A DNA stretch of 64,000 nucleotides from Nemophila menziesii (taxonomy: Eukaryota; Streptophyta; Magnoliopsida; Boraginales; Hydrophyllaceae): positions 806,001-870,000 of the forward strand of contig JARWIR010000036.1 of the NCBI GenBank assembly GCA_029959085.1, written 5' to 3'. Positions within the stretch are counted from its first letter, which is position 1. Every line of letters begins with the position of its first letter. The notes below the pieces were generated by a model. That model saw only the letters and a list, made by a program, of their open reading frames with translations, was not told where the DNA came from and ran no database searches. Shown one piece after another: positions 45,794 through 59,143 of this stretch. Made by a program: the position numbers and the translations under genes.

Positions 45794-48099
45794 AATTGTT
45801 ACGATTTAGGTTTTTAAAGGATATATTATATGATAATATATATGAGTTTTGTTATTAAGGTTTAAATAATTTTTTGTTTATGGTTTTCTGCTTTCGGCGG
45901 ATTTTAAGCCATATGAAAACTGGAAACTTTGTTACTGTTACTCTCACCGCCATAAGGAGACTATTGGCAGACATTTTTGAATGATTGTATTTGTGTGATG
46001 GATGAATAGATGCATGAGCTTAGTTAATGTGGGTTTTTTATCTTTTGATTAGAAAATGGAAGTTTAATTCTTTTATCTTTTATTATTTAATTGAAAGAAA
46101 AAGGCACAACATGATTTTTGTTATTGTTTTGAGACGGGAGTGCAAGATTTGATCACTTGTGTAATATTGTTCTCAACCAAGTATTAAACTCCTTTCATAA
46201 CATTGTCCACTAATATCATGTATGCCCATGTTACTATCTAAAATAGTGTCCAGCTGGTAAATTTTTGAAAATGGTTTTAAACTTTACCTTTTAATGAGCA
46301 TTGGGTTTCTTTTTCTTTAATTTGAAGGTTTTGTTTAGCAAACAGAGAAGTTTTAAAGTCAAACTTTTGGTTTTTTTTATTTCGTTATAATAAAAAAAAT
46401 CCAACTGTTTGTTTTTGTCGGCCACTACTATGCACTATTGAACTGAAAAAGTAAAAGAAATTTATTTTGTTTCTTTTTCAATTGATTAATAGCAAAAGTG
46501 TTTTGTTATAAAAATATAATTTGATTTTTCAGGTATAAATATTTTATGATTTTTTAAGAATAAAAAATATTGTAATTTTTTGAAATTGCATGCCTTGACC
46601 AATCAACTGAAGTAGTTGATTTGATCAATCAGTTTGTTTATTCCGTAAATATTATGTTGCTCTTGCGATATTTTGAACACCTCTTTTATTTCAAATTTTG
46701 GGATTATGAATTCTAAATTATTCCCACTTGATAGTTAAAAAAAAATTATTGAGTTTATTAAGACGAAATATAAGATATTTCGTGAGACTTGTCCATCGTA
46801 AATAGAGTTTCAAATTTGTTAAGTTTACAAGTTTTGATCTGACTACCAGGTGGACTTATAGTCCGAGTACAAATTATAGAACTCTAAATTATTTGATAAT
46901 AGGATTTACTTATTGGTTTCACGTTTTTAGTCTGGACTACCCAGAGGATGTGGAATTGATAAAATCCGATTATGGGATGGATTAACTCAACAAAACTAAA
47001 TAGAAACGACCTGGCTACCAGAGGGCTAAATAGTTTTGAGTCTCTCATTTTATATGATAAAATAGGTAACATACCATACTTTAATTAGAGTGAGAAACGA
47101 CCTGACTACCAGGGGGCTCATTCATGTTTTAAAATTTTCATTATTCATTTTAATTATGCGTGAGAAACTACCTGACTATCAGGGGGCTCATTCATGTTTT
47201 AAAATGACCAATTACATGTCACTTCTCGTATCATCTCAAGTGTGTTGGGTAATCTCAAGAATTATAACAGCAACTTGAGAGTCCTTCTTATGCACATGTG
47301 ACTCATTGATATGCTTAATGAGTTATTGACTAAAGTGTCTCTTGAGGATGCACGGAATGTATATGATGCATGTCTAAGGTAATAAGAACTTAGTAATGGT
47401 ACTAAGTGTATATTCTTGTATCCATGAGTTATGAACTCCAAAAGATACTTTAAGCATGATAATCCCATGAATCCTTAAACATCTTTAGAAGATGTATAAG
47501 TAACTTAGTATGACCGTTAGATACCAGTTATCTAATACAAAGAAATAAGGTAAGGGCATTTATGGAAATTGTTTTCGTAATTTCTTGAACTTCTATTAAT
47601 TACACGTAAAGGGTATTGGCTACTCGTAGTAGGTTAGAGATATGCAATATGTTGTACACTCTAAATATTAATAGAATGCTAAGAACAGAAGAATTTAACA
47701 TTACAATTTAGGTAATGGAGCAATTGTTGCAACCACAATTGTAATAACTAATTCCTCAAAGACGCATATGGCAAAACATATTGTAAGAAAAACTATATTT
47801 TTGTTTGTAAACTTGTTTTCCAACAAAATGGTCATTTGATCATAATATAGTTATGGTGTATTAATGTAATAAAAAATGACCAATGGAGTTTTTAATAGTG
47901 ATGAATTACACCCCATTGGATACTTACAATATGGTGATTATAATTGCCTAAAGTAACACTACGTAACCGTGTTATAGTTGTTTTTGGTCATAAATCGAAA
48001 TAGATAATCGTACTAATCAAACCTTATCTTTGGTGTTATAGACTAAGTCATTAACTAATGAGAAAAAAGTTTACTAGTTTCACAAGGAAGATTTCCTTG
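45794..48099 (+). other. Element 4 leader and unrecognisable Gag region
   Basis: No open frame of note. A Gag region is expected here but I could not recognise it. Between 46850 and 47200 the phrase GAAACGACCTGACTACCAGGG recurs in varied form, which suggests a small local duplication. Confidence 0.4.
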
Positions 48100-50440
48100 A
48101 AGAATATGATTTTGAATCATATGAAACTTGTTAGACTTATCTCGGTGAAATATGACTAAATCTCGTTTTGATGAAAATGGAGACAATGTTAATGAGTTCT
48201 TATGTCCACTACATATTGATGTATATGGTCAGTCCGAACTTTAGCCAAAGATAGATATTCTTCCTTCATCTCCTTCACTAACTATATAGCAGATATAGAT
48301 GTGTTTACCAAATGTAACACCAATATAAATAATTTGAAATGTTCAAATTACTATTGAGTGAAGTTGAAAGCAAGTATATAAGAGTATGAAGGAAGTAAGA
48401 TATCAACCTGTAGAGGTGAAAATCTTAGCAATGCATTATAGATTATCTATGACAAAATTAGATTTTGTCTCAGTGAACATATCCTGGAATACCAAGGTTA
48501 ATGGTGTGTCTGGAAAGAGAAGCTGCATTTTATTGGATATAGTGCAATCCATAATAAGATTCACTGATTTTTGAATATTCTTATGGGGTTATGTTTTAAA
48601 TTCAATTGCATACTTAATAAACTTTTAGGTCCCACTAAATAGTCGATAAAAACCATATGTGATATGGAGATAACATAAGTTAAACCTCAAACTGTAGAAG
48701 TTTGAAGTTGTCTTATTTATCTTGAGTTGAGATCTTTCAAATATAGATTTGTTGGATATCAAAAGAAAATGACATGATTATATTTCTACACCATTCTGAA
48801 CACAAAGAGTTTGTGGTAAGGAATACAACCTTTCCAGATTGGAATTCCATAGTGAAGGGATTCATAATGTAGAAATAGATCAAAATGAAATAAAGATTTC
48901 AGAGTTATTTATACAAGCTATAGAGCATCAGATGCACGCCAATCTTTCTTTCCTTAATGAGTTAAGAGTTTCATTTAATGTTCAAGTCTCAAACTTTGAG
49001 GTATTAGGGACGATTAATGAACCTCTCTTGGAACAAGAAAGTTAACAAAATCAAGAGAAAGAAGAATCAATTGTACACAAGCTTCCTATAGGTTATATAG
49101 ATATTATCATACACCAAAATCAATTGTGATAATGGTGAGAGTTTGATGATGAAATCATATAGATGATGACCCCATCAAGTGATGATCCTAAAACCCTATG
49201 AAGAGGTTATGACTAGTCTAGATAGTGACAAGTGGTTAAGAACCATAAAATCTGAATAAGTATCCATAAGAATTAACAAAGTACAGTACTTTGTTTGAAT
49301 CTTCAATAGATATAAGATCCATTTATAGTAAATGGGTGATAGAGAAATGATTGGAGTAGACAGTAAGTTAGAGACCTATAACGTCCTTCTAATTGTTAAG
49401 CGTTTAAATTAAAAGGAAAACATCTATTATGGAGAATTCCTTTTTCATATAAATGCTTAATTTATTTCAGATTCTACTATTGGTAACTACATACTATTAT
49501 TATCAGATATGGTAATATCATGTAAAAATAGTTTTCACTAAATGGGAGTCTATGACGTCCTTAAGACCAATCCTAAAGGTCTCATATTTCCATTTACTCA
49601 TAATAAAATATGTAAGTTCCAATAATCCATTTAATGGATTCAGCAAATATCACTAAATTGGATTATTCTATTTTTATACAGTCAAATAGTTTGACTTTAT
49701 GATTTTAGAATAAGAGTCATAAGAGTACAAAGGACTAGTGGGAGTACACTTATCTTCCTAGTGTTATATGTAGATGACATAATATCACATAAGGATATGA
49801 TATACCAACCAAGCAATTGACCAAGTTTTTGATTGTCTAATAGTTCTCCGTGAAAGATTTAGGAAAAGTAGCTTACATTATTTGAATTGGGATTTATGGA
49901 GATAGATCAAAGAAGCTACTTGACCTATATCAATCTTACTACATTTATACTTTTTTAGAAGTATCACATGGAAATTCCAAGTGGATCTATTTGATAATAG
50001 GTTTTGGAATTACTCTTAATCGGAGGGTTCGTCCTAAGACCCTAGAAGTAAGAGAATGAATGTGTATAGTCCTATTTGTTTAAACAATAAGGATCTATCC
50101 AGCATACCATAAAAAAGTATAGGGCCTAAAGTACACTACACGCTAGGAGTAGCGAGTAGGTGTGAAGGTAACCTTGATGGGGAATGTTGGAAAGTAGTAA
50201 AGACTATCTTTAAGTACTTAAGAAGTATTAATGACAGATTCCTCATATGTGGAGAATATAAGTTGAAACTAATTCGGTATATAGATGCTTGTTTTGCTTC
50301 AAACGTGGATGATAGCAAATCAAGATATGTTGTGTCCGTATAGAGGAGAAGTAAATTGCAATAGTTCCAATCAAGACATTGTAGCAGATTTCGGTTACCA
50401 TAAGTAGAATACATAGCAGCATAAGATGCGACTATGCCAG
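48100..50440 (+). pseudogene. Element 4 decayed copia Pol (integrase, RT, RNase H)
   Basis: Short traces in shifting frames, all in the order of a Ty1/copia polyprotein. DFESYETC (about 48110) belongs to the GAG-pre-integrase region. DSDKWLRTIKSE (about 49225) is the RT N-terminus. LYVDDI (about 49768) is the RT active site block. IDACFASNVDDSKSRYVV (about 50280) and the YIAA.DA segment (about 50410) are RNase H. Stops and shifts occur throughout, so the gene has been dead for a long time. Confidence 0.75.
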
Positions 50441-50600
50441 TGGTTTGGATAAAATAGTTCTTTATATATACATAGTGTGGTTTTCACAAGGTAGAAGGAA
50501 GGAACACGATGTATATCTATTTATCTAAGTGTGTCTATCAGAAGAGTTTGATGAGAACAAAGTGCTTATGAATTATGGTACTTTAACGATTGGGTCTAGG

Positions 50601-50613
50601 CCAAGTGGGAGAT
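50601..50613 (+). promoter_or_regulatory. Element 4 polypurine tract
   Basis: CCAAGTGGGAGAT directly before the 3' LTR. Confidence 0.85.
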
Positions 50614-52285
50614 TGTTGGAATTATGCCCTAGGCCTGATCGTCTTGTAATGAATTGAACACAAGTGTTTACTGTACACGGTAATAGTTATCCCTACAGTT
50701 TTGATTAAAGAAATTGTTTCCTTGAATCTATGGCAAGCCTTTATGATTATGGTATTAATCTACATAATATAAAGGCTGATCCTTGATTAAGTTATGAACT
50801 AGATATCATAAGGTGTTATGAAAATGAGAATCTAGCTTATAGGACTTAATCTAAACTTGTTCTTAATCGTAAGATCATCGAGTTAGGACCTCGATGATCT
50901 GTTTAGATTAATATGTAGCTAACAAGTATTTTTTGGATAAATATCGGTAGTTCTCGTTTACCGAGTTTGGTGCATAGATAGTGCACATAGAGATGTGATT
51001 ATCGAACCGACTAAAACTAGATATTCCTAATGGTTAATTACCTTGAACTGTCAAGTAGGTTAATCTCTATAAGGTTTTTTTATACTTGTAATCCTTTGAC
51101 CTGCGATCATCACTATAGTTGTGTGTGTGCTTGTTATGTTTTGGTACTGGACTACTAGTGTGTCATAATGCTAGTCGAAAGGATATTGGACGTAGCTAAG
51201 TATATATACTCCTAGGGAGATGGAATCTATCAACTCTAGGTAAAGAGTTTGAGCTCTACGGTGTCATAAGATTATAACGATTGTATCAAATCCTTGGCCA
51301 AGGTGATAGAATGAATGAATAAATGTGTTTCTTAGGTCATTCGTCAATCATTGATAATCGACGTGTAATTTAGTTGATTTTATAAATGGGATTTGACAGT
51401 TATACTATATCCCAGGATAATCCGGAGCTGGAAAGATAGAGGGAATACGTATATGATCCTTTACCGGGTTCTTTGTACAGAGTTACTTCACGTTATCTGG
51501 TCGATGAGGAGTGTTGTTAGACGCCAACCTCGATTAGTAGTTAATTAAGTTAACTACTACCGGTTTAACGATGAAACCACGTAGTCGCACACTAACGAGT
51601 GTATTGATCTTGCTTCATGTCGTTGATTAATTTTATTATTAGATAATAAAAATTAATTAAATATATACTTGGAATATTAGTATATTAATTTGCTAGCACA
51701 ATTTAATATTCTAATATAAGACGGAACTAAGACAAAAAGGAAAAAGAAAAAAATTGACAAGTTTATGGATCAATCCACGGACCTCTAATAGTGTGAAATG
51801 TGTCACTACCCGCTAGGCTAGTCAATTGTTTTTGTATAATGTAGAAGGTCCAAGTCCACTTCACAAGTGGTAATGGACTAGATTATTAAGATAATCAATT
51901 TCATTATACATTCCTGACTTTTCCTATTCTTTGTCTTTTCCTTTTCTATAGTTGGGTTTATAATATAATTAAAGTCATTATACATTAATAATTCCTCCAT
52001 CAGTTTTCTTCAAAGAAAAAAAAACCCACAAGAAAATAAAAAGTCTTTTGTCTCCAAGTCAGAATTTTGATTCTGAAAGCAAGGATCAAGCTCGGTGTGT
52101 AAAGCGTGGAGACTTCAAGGTTTTGAATCTACGATCAGACGATTCGATTTTCATACAACCGCTTAAGGTATGTAATCGAAGCTTTGTTTTTGTTAAATTC
52201 TTAAATCGCAACTAGATGGCTATTGGATTGCAAAGTAATTTTTCCACTGTATTATATGTGATGTAATTGTAATTGCAATCCTTCA
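50614..52285 (+). repeat. Element 4 3' LTR (1672 bp)
   Basis: Same start as the 5' LTR, many substitutions and small indels. The end is taken at CCTTCA by analogy with the other LTR; the last 15 bp are diverged. Confidence 0.85.
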
Positions 52286-52380
52286 CTCCATTATAAAATT
52301 GAGATGAAATTTGTACATTCTCCAAGGACTATAGTATGGACTATGTTTTTGTACAATACTTAGTTTTATTCGAAAGTTCA

Positions 52381-52446
<66 letters not shown>
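52286..52446. repeat. 5.7 kb tandem unit, copy 4, right remnant
   Basis: Resumes at the very end of minisatellite block 2 (CTCCATTATAAAATTGAGAT) and runs into the (TA)n tract (52379-52446). About 3.6 kb of unit sequence between exon B and this point is absent. Confidence 0.8.
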
Positions 52447-52450
<4 letters not shown>

Positions 52451-54162
52451 AGAAAGAAAGTGTTATACAACTGACATCAAAGTAATATAGAATCACTTAT
52501 CTTGGAAAACCACATAAGAGGCAAATGAATCAATTTTTATCATATCCAAGTAAGGGATACCAATCAAACAAATTCAGAAGAGTATTAATAAGCTAAAATA
52601 AATAGTCGATACATGATCAACCACGAGAAGTCCCACGTAGCAAAAAAAAAAGACATGACCTCCAAGTCGAGGGTAATATGTAGTTGCCGAGGATAGAGGA
52701 TTACCAAACTTACCTGAGGACATATATTACAAAGGAATAATGCCGCAAATTCAACTAACATGTGAGAGTAGCGTCTTTCTACACATGAAGAATCATTTAC
52801 GGCAATGACCCTCCAACGATCTAAGACGTGAACTCACCTTTTCTAAAGTTCACACCCAGCCACATGCTTGCGCCCACAACATTTTATAAATACAACATCT
52901 ACTCCCGAATAGGGTATATTCTATATTTATTTTATAATTGATGTGGTTACTATATAGTTGTAACTCCTCGGGTCATAAGAATATGTTATCATGAATATCG
53001 GAGTGCCATCAGTGCACCTCCCTTTGTACCTGACCTAGTGTTTAGATTCAGGAAGTTGTATGTGTGTAGTGGATGCATCGACAATGATAAGGAAGCGCTT
53101 TGTAATGGTGATTAATAACCAGGACTAGATCTGAACTTTGTGATATATGAGCCCAAAAAATGAGAAAGAGTGTTGTGATAAATGTGAAAAAGAGAGAGAA
53201 TATAATAAGTAATGCCCAAAATTGGGTAAACATATTATCAACAATGGTAACCTAGTGAAAGAGATGGCATAAAGGGAATGATATAGAGTATGTGACAATG
53301 ATACCAAGATGTGAGATTAGACCCGTTATGAACTCATAATGACAAAATAAAAGAAAATCAAAATTAAGGAAGTGCGCGGCCACGAAATACAACCACTATC
53401 ATTACCTATATTTTAGAAATGTTTTATCAATAATAATTTTTTGTAAATAATCACTTAATGAATAAGTACGGTTACAATTAATTTAAAATATGGACAAGAT
53501 GTTATAAAATTTTGGTTGGGCCAGAAAAATGTTTCGCTAGTATGGTTCTTTACTTATGTATGGGCTGATCTTAACTCATTGGGCTAATTTTTTACTTAAC
53601 CCTATGAATTACTTAGTTTATTTGAATCAAACCCTAACCCAATTTAATTTAGATATATCATCACACTAATATCTCTTCTAGCATCAAAATATTATTCACA
53701 TGCGGCAACCACAAGCAATCATTATCTCAGTTTCATCTCTTAATCGGTTTTTTTTATTATGTTTCTTAAGCAGAGAAACATGGCCGTCTATATATCAGAT
53801 CTCCGTGAAAAATGTCTTCTTTAATTTCTTACCTCAAATCTCCTTAGAAAAAAACTCTATCTTATTTAGTATCTCAGATCGTTGGCCATAAAATTTCAAT
53901 TAAACTTTCAACAACAAAGGTATTTTTTTCAATTAGTAATTTTTATTTAATAACACATATTTTTTTAGCAAAAACTCAATTTTAATAAATATTACATATT
54001 TTTTCATTTCATGTTTATTTTTGTAATTTAAAAACTATTTAGAATTAGGAATAAGATTAAAATAGGAAATTAATTATTTTTATTAAGAAAAAATAGTGTC
54101 AGATAAGCTTTAATAGAGCTTATGATTGTAATTTTGATGTTTGTGATTCCCTTTGTTTCCAG

Positions 54163-54680
54163 TTAGGAGGTGGGGAGATCATCCTGAAGAGAAAAAGAGA
54201 AAGGCCAATGCAGGTACCAATAAAGTGTCTAGTATATTTGATAATAGGTAAAAATATAAACTCTTGATATAGTCGACATTTTTGTGGTGGATTTATAGAT
54301 TAACTATCAATACAATTTTGTGTGTAGATCCTACCGACATTAGAGTTGATGAAATGATGGATAACGAACAACTTTAAATGTGGTTTAAGAGAAAATGCAC
54401 GAGGGTACTACTACAAGTAAGCATTAATGCTATGAGTTGGTTAATGCTTTTTCCTCCACTTTTTTGTTGATAATACTTTTTATTATGTTTCTCCAAGGAA
54501 GTATATAGGTGGGGGCATAGAAGGTTGGGAAGAACATGGCACTGTAGGCAACCTTTGAAGAAATGGATGTGTTTTAAAAGATGTCACAGAAACCTCATTT
54601 CACGCCTCTGTTAAAGTACAAAGAAATCGATCGTGAAGACTTAGTTATTTGGGAGTATGGTGACTTTTGCAGTTTAAATT
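54163..54680 (+). pseudogene. DUF724-domain gene remnant, copy 5
   Basis: Exon A 54163-54247 (85 bp, intact borders), exon B 54328-54416 (one base lost, stop in the linking frame), exon C from 54502 with a deletion at its start and TGG changed to TAG. FEEMDV and the PQKPHF-like block remain readable across frames. Dead copy. Confidence 0.6.
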
Positions 54681-55624
54681 TCTATAACACTTGAATTAAC
54701 CAAGGAAAAAAAAGATGTTCAAGGAAAACGAGAAACATAAATTCAAGTATAACATAAGGGTTGACCGGTTAATAGTTGTTCTAGTGGTTCGAAGTTTCTA
54801 CAATTATCTCAAAGCTTACCCGATTCAAAGGCCTCTCCAATGTAATAAGAAATATTATATATATTATTTCTATCATTATATAGTTTTGTCAATATATTTG
54901 GTCTATAATTCATGTAATAACTAGTAGGTACATAATATTTTTAGAGACAATTCTCACTTAAATTATTAAAAAACATCAATTTACCATTTAAATCAAACAT
55001 TATTATAAATGTAAAAGTTACCAACATACCCTTCTAACTATTAAATATTAACTATATTTATTAATTAACAAGACATTACACCGATATTTTCTACAATCAA
55101 TTAATAGTAACTATATTAATTAATTAAAAAAAAAAGCAAATATAAAATATATTTTTACCAACTAAGGTTTTGAGGGAATTTTTAAATTTTTTTCTTTTCC
55201 AATAAGGGGTACCGGACAAATTTTGTTTAATCAAGCAGCTGTGTAAATTTATTTCTCGGTTTTTCTTTTTTGCTAGAGGGGTCCTAGATGAGGGAATTTT
55301 TATATTAGCAATTTTTATTTCTTTTCGAAGGCGATATTTATTTTTTTTGCTTTGCTTCTCTTAAGGATGCAGGTTTTTCGTTTCAACGTGGACAACTTTA
55401 ATAATATTTTTTTCAAGTACTGATGTAATTTTTTTTATTTTTAGATTTTTGATTTTTTCCGGGGCCAGTTGGAAAAATATTTTTTATAATTTTTTTCTTT
55501 TCAAGCAAGAAGTGGGCGAATTTATTTATTTTTTAAGATTATTCTTTTCTTTTAAGGGATAAGGGGGCTATGTCAACTTTTATTATTTTTTCTTTTTTAG
55601 CAGGGGTTGGGGTAAAAAAATTAA

Positions 55625-56330
55625 ATTTTATCCCATCTACATTATAAGATTGGAATGATATTTGTGCCATCTATATTCAAAGATTAAGATGAGATATTCA
55701 TATCAGTCCTACTAAGATAGGATTTGTCCCATTAAATTTTTTGAGAATCCAATAATAGAAAGATAAGCATTTTTTGATATATTATTAATAATTCAATATG
55801 ATAGTTTTCATCTATAATTTTTTTAAATATGATACATAGATTTGAGATTTAATCCACAATAAATAAGAAATAGAAGTATCTTTGTAAATTGTGCATGTGA
55901 TGAGATTTGTCCTAGAAAAACTGAGTTGGAATTTTTCAACTATATTCTAAGTTTGAGATAAGATTTGTCTCGTCTCTAATATTAAAACTGAGAAAGAGTT
56001 TGTCCCATCTTCTTTCTACGATTGAGATGGAATCTGTTTCATCTTCAAGTTTAGATTGAGATGGAATCTATCTTAACTCCATTCTATGATTGGGATGAAA
56101 TTTGTCACTTATCTAATTTAAAACTATGATGGAATATGTTCAATTTTTATTCTTATACCAAGATGAGATTTGTCTAGTCTTCGATCTTAAGTCTGATATA
56201 AAATTGTCTCATTTCTATTTCCATTTTAAGATTGAGATTGGACCTATCCCCTCTCTTATTAGTCTCATTTCTATTATAAATAGCGATTGGATTTGTGCCT
56301 TTTCTGAAGCCTAGAGTTTGGAGTGTTTTT
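55625..56330. repeat. Minisatellite block 1, copy 5
   Basis: Degenerate GATTGAGATGGAATTTGTC/TCATCTCCATT monomers of about 45-50 bp. The block ends GACTAGAGT-like and then TACAATACATAGTTTAAATG. The same downstream sequence, diverged, follows block 2. Confidence 0.7.
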
Positions 56331-57432
56331 TTTACAATACATAGTTTAAATGAAATATTTTGGTGTATATCTCGTGGCAGACAATAGATCAATGAAAGAA
56401 CTCACTCTCAGGTAGAAACTAAGAGAAACTTATTAAAATGAAATTGAAAGATTTCATGTTGCTGTGAAATAAAACAAAACTAAGGAAATACCCTTTACCG
56501 TTGAATTCTTAGATTTACATGATTCAAAAGTATCTCAAAATAATGCATTATATTATGTGCACCACAGATTACTTTTATAACATCAGTTTGAAAATAGCTT
56601 TCAAACTTTCTGACTTCATAAACAAATCACGACTCATCATTTCTTTGCATATGAATTTATATTTAGTATATACTCTATTGAATTTGATGATATATATATA
56701 TTGCTAACATTCCAGTGTCAATCATTGTTGATTCACTAGAAGCTGATATGTATAATTCAACAAAGAATGATTAATATACAGTTATTAAAATTTAGATCTC
56801 ACAAACATATCTTATTAAAATAGCTTTACATTATATAACAAATTTGTAAGACATTGGTTTTATAAATAGAAGATTATAGCATCTCCGATATTAAAAATAT
56901 ATTATTATGGATATATAACTAGTTTTGGCATTTAAGGAAATAATAACCAAACAATAATGATCAAATACTAAAAATGGATGTAATATTCTTACATGTATAT
57001 AAGTAAACATATACATGTAATACTTTTATTAATAGATATATATAAGAATAACGAAAGTTGATGATCATGCGTACCTATTCCATATTCCAGTACTACAAAG
57101 TCATTTTGTACTTTTCTTAAATGAAATCATATAGTTATATATACTAATAAAGTGATTAAAATAAGGAAAATATGGAAACATTAAATATTTATATCAATCC
57201 ATACTTTTGTATACTATAAGGCTAATTTCTTTGTTTTCTTTAAAAAGATCTTGACAATTATTTAAATAATAGAGTATCCGCGCTATAGTATAAGAAAAAC
57301 TAACATTTTCACTAAAACAATTCAAAGACTCTAAATAAATTATAGATAAAGATTATTAAAATGAACTATAAATCACTTAATTTCTACACATAAACTCTAG
57401 ATAACTTTGAATGTAATAAATATTCTACTTAC

Positions 57433-57483
57433 CCCAGTTGCGATACTATTAGCTCTTCTCTTTGAGTTCTCTTTATCCTCCAT
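57433..57483 (-). other. 51-bp exon-like block with ATG in strong context (copy 5)
   Basis: The minus strand reads ACCATGG at 57483, then 17 codons (MEDKENSKRANSIATG-like) up to a GTAAGT donor. About 0.35 kb further on the minus strand an AAG|AAAAGTACAAAA block with a GTAC donor follows. The frame is not recognised as any known gene. Confidence 0.35.
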
Positions 57484-57704
57484 GGTCTTCTGAAAATTGG
57501 TTAGCATAAAAAATAAGCAAAGTAACCAAGGTTATCTGTTACAATCTTTATTTTGGTTGGGTAACGATAATAAAATTAACAATGACAGATGCCTTTAATT
57601 GCTTAAATATTTGTATGAGTTTCTATCAGTTGGGGACCAAAAGGCTTAGCCGTTAAAAACAATCTTATTGATCATATATACAATATACAGAGTCATATTT
57701 GTGC

Positions 57705-58010
57705 CATCTCCATTATATTACTGATATGTGATTTGTGTTATCTCTAATTATAAGATTGCGATTGAATTAGTCTCATCTTTATTTTACGATTGAGATGGAA
57801 TTGTCTCATCATCAATTTTAGATCGAGGTGTAATTTGTCACATCTCCATTCTAAGATTGAGACAAATTTGTTTCATCTCCAATTTTAAGTTTGAATGAAA
57901 TTTGTCATATTTTTATTCGAAGATTGAGATGACATTCGTCCCCTCTCTGATTTGTCTCATCTCCATTATAATTTTGAGATGAAATTTGTGCCTTCTCCGA
58001 GGACTAGAGT
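57705..58010. repeat. Minisatellite block 2, copy 5
   Basis: Same monomer type as block 1, followed by GGACTAGAGTATGGACT and TACAATACTTAG, then the (TA)n tract. Confidence 0.7.
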
Positions 58011-58051
58011 ATGGACTATGTTTTTGTACAATACTTAGTTTTATTTGAAAG

Positions 58052-58054
<3 letters not shown>

Positions 58055-58107
<53 letters not shown>
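58055..58107. repeat. (TA)n tract at unit border
   Basis: A TA microsatellite found at the same position in each copy: 23750-23770, 37903-37949, 42338-42396, 52379-52446 and here. Lengths differ. Confidence 0.9.
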
Positions 58108-58110
<3 letters not shown>

Positions 58111-59143
58111 ACAAGAAAGAAAGTGTTATACAACTGACATCAAAGAAATATAGAATCACTTATCTTGGAAAACCACATATGAGGCAAATGAATACATTTT
58201 GATCATATCCAAGTAAGGGATAGCAATCACAAAAATTCAAAAGAGTATTAATAAGCTAAAATAAATAGTCGATACTTGATCAACCACGAGAAGTCCCACA
58301 TAGTAAAAAAAGACATGACCACCAAGTCGAGGGTAATATGTATTTGCCGAGGATAAAGGAGTACCAAACTTACCGGAGGACATATATTCCAAAGGAATAA
58401 TGCTGCAAATACAACTAACATGTGAGAGTAGCGTCTTGCTACACATGAAGAATCATTTACGGCAATGGCCCCACAACGATCTAAGTTGTGAACTCACCTT
58501 GTCTAAAGTGCACACCCAGCCACATTCGTGAACCCACAACATAATATAAATACCACATCTTCTCCCGAATAGGGTACATTCTACCTTTATTTTATAATTG
58601 ATGTGGTTACTATATAGTTTACAAACCTTTGTAACTCCTCGGGTCATAAGAATAAGTTATCATGAGTACCGAAGTGAGATTAGGAGTGCACCTCCCTATG
58701 GACCTGACCTAGTGTCTAGATTCATGAAGTTGTATGTATGTAGTGGATGCCTCGACAATGATAAGGAAGCGCTTTGTAATGGTGATCTATAACCAGGACT
58801 AGATCTGAACTTTGTGATATATGAGCCCAAAAAATGAGAAAGAGTGTTGTGATAAATGTGAAAAAGAGAGAGTATATAACAAATAATGCCCGAAATTGGG
58901 TAAAAATATTATAAAAAATGGTAACCTAGGGAAAGAGTTGGGTATAAAGGGAATGATATAGAGTACGTGACAATGATACCAAAACGTGAGATTAGACCCG
59001 TTATGAACTTCTAATGACAAAATAAATGAAAATCAAAATTAAGGAAGTGTACGGCAGCCGAGATATAACCATTGTCATTACCTATATTTTAGAAATGTTT
59101 TATCAATAATAATTTTTTGCAAATAATCACTTAATGAATAAGG

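Larger units (their letters stand above)
44097..52285 (+). mobile_element. Element 4: degenerate Angela-type Ty1/copia retrotransposon (8.2 kb)
   Basis: LTRs 44097-45778 and 50614-52285 on the plus strand. The LTR start TGTTGGAATTATGCCCTAG, the PBS TGGTATCAGAGCC and the PPT CCAAGTGGGAGAT are characteristic of the Angela/BARE group. The LTRs differ at many positions, so this is the oldest of the four elements. The 5-bp flanks do not match (CCTAC on the left, CTCCA on the right), and the two sides belong to different places of the tandem unit. Ectopic recombination or deletion after insertion is therefore likely. Confidence 0.9.
52447..58107. repeat. 5.7 kb tandem unit, copy 5 (complete, 5661 bp)
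   Basis: The reference copy, from one (TA)n tract to the next. Order: minus-strand exon-like blocks (about 52720-52900), GAAGTTGTATG anchor (53052), conserved block with AAACCCTAACCC (about 53630), DUF724 remnant (54163-54680), T-rich block (55180-55620), minisatellite block 1 (55625-56330), AT-rich middle, minus-strand ATG block (57433-57483), minisatellite block 2 (57705-58010), (TA)n (58055-58107). Confidence 0.85.

Noticed and set aside
53628..53642. Telomere-like AAACCCTAACCC
   Set aside because: A single telobox-like word in each of two units, not an array; not an interstitial telomere.
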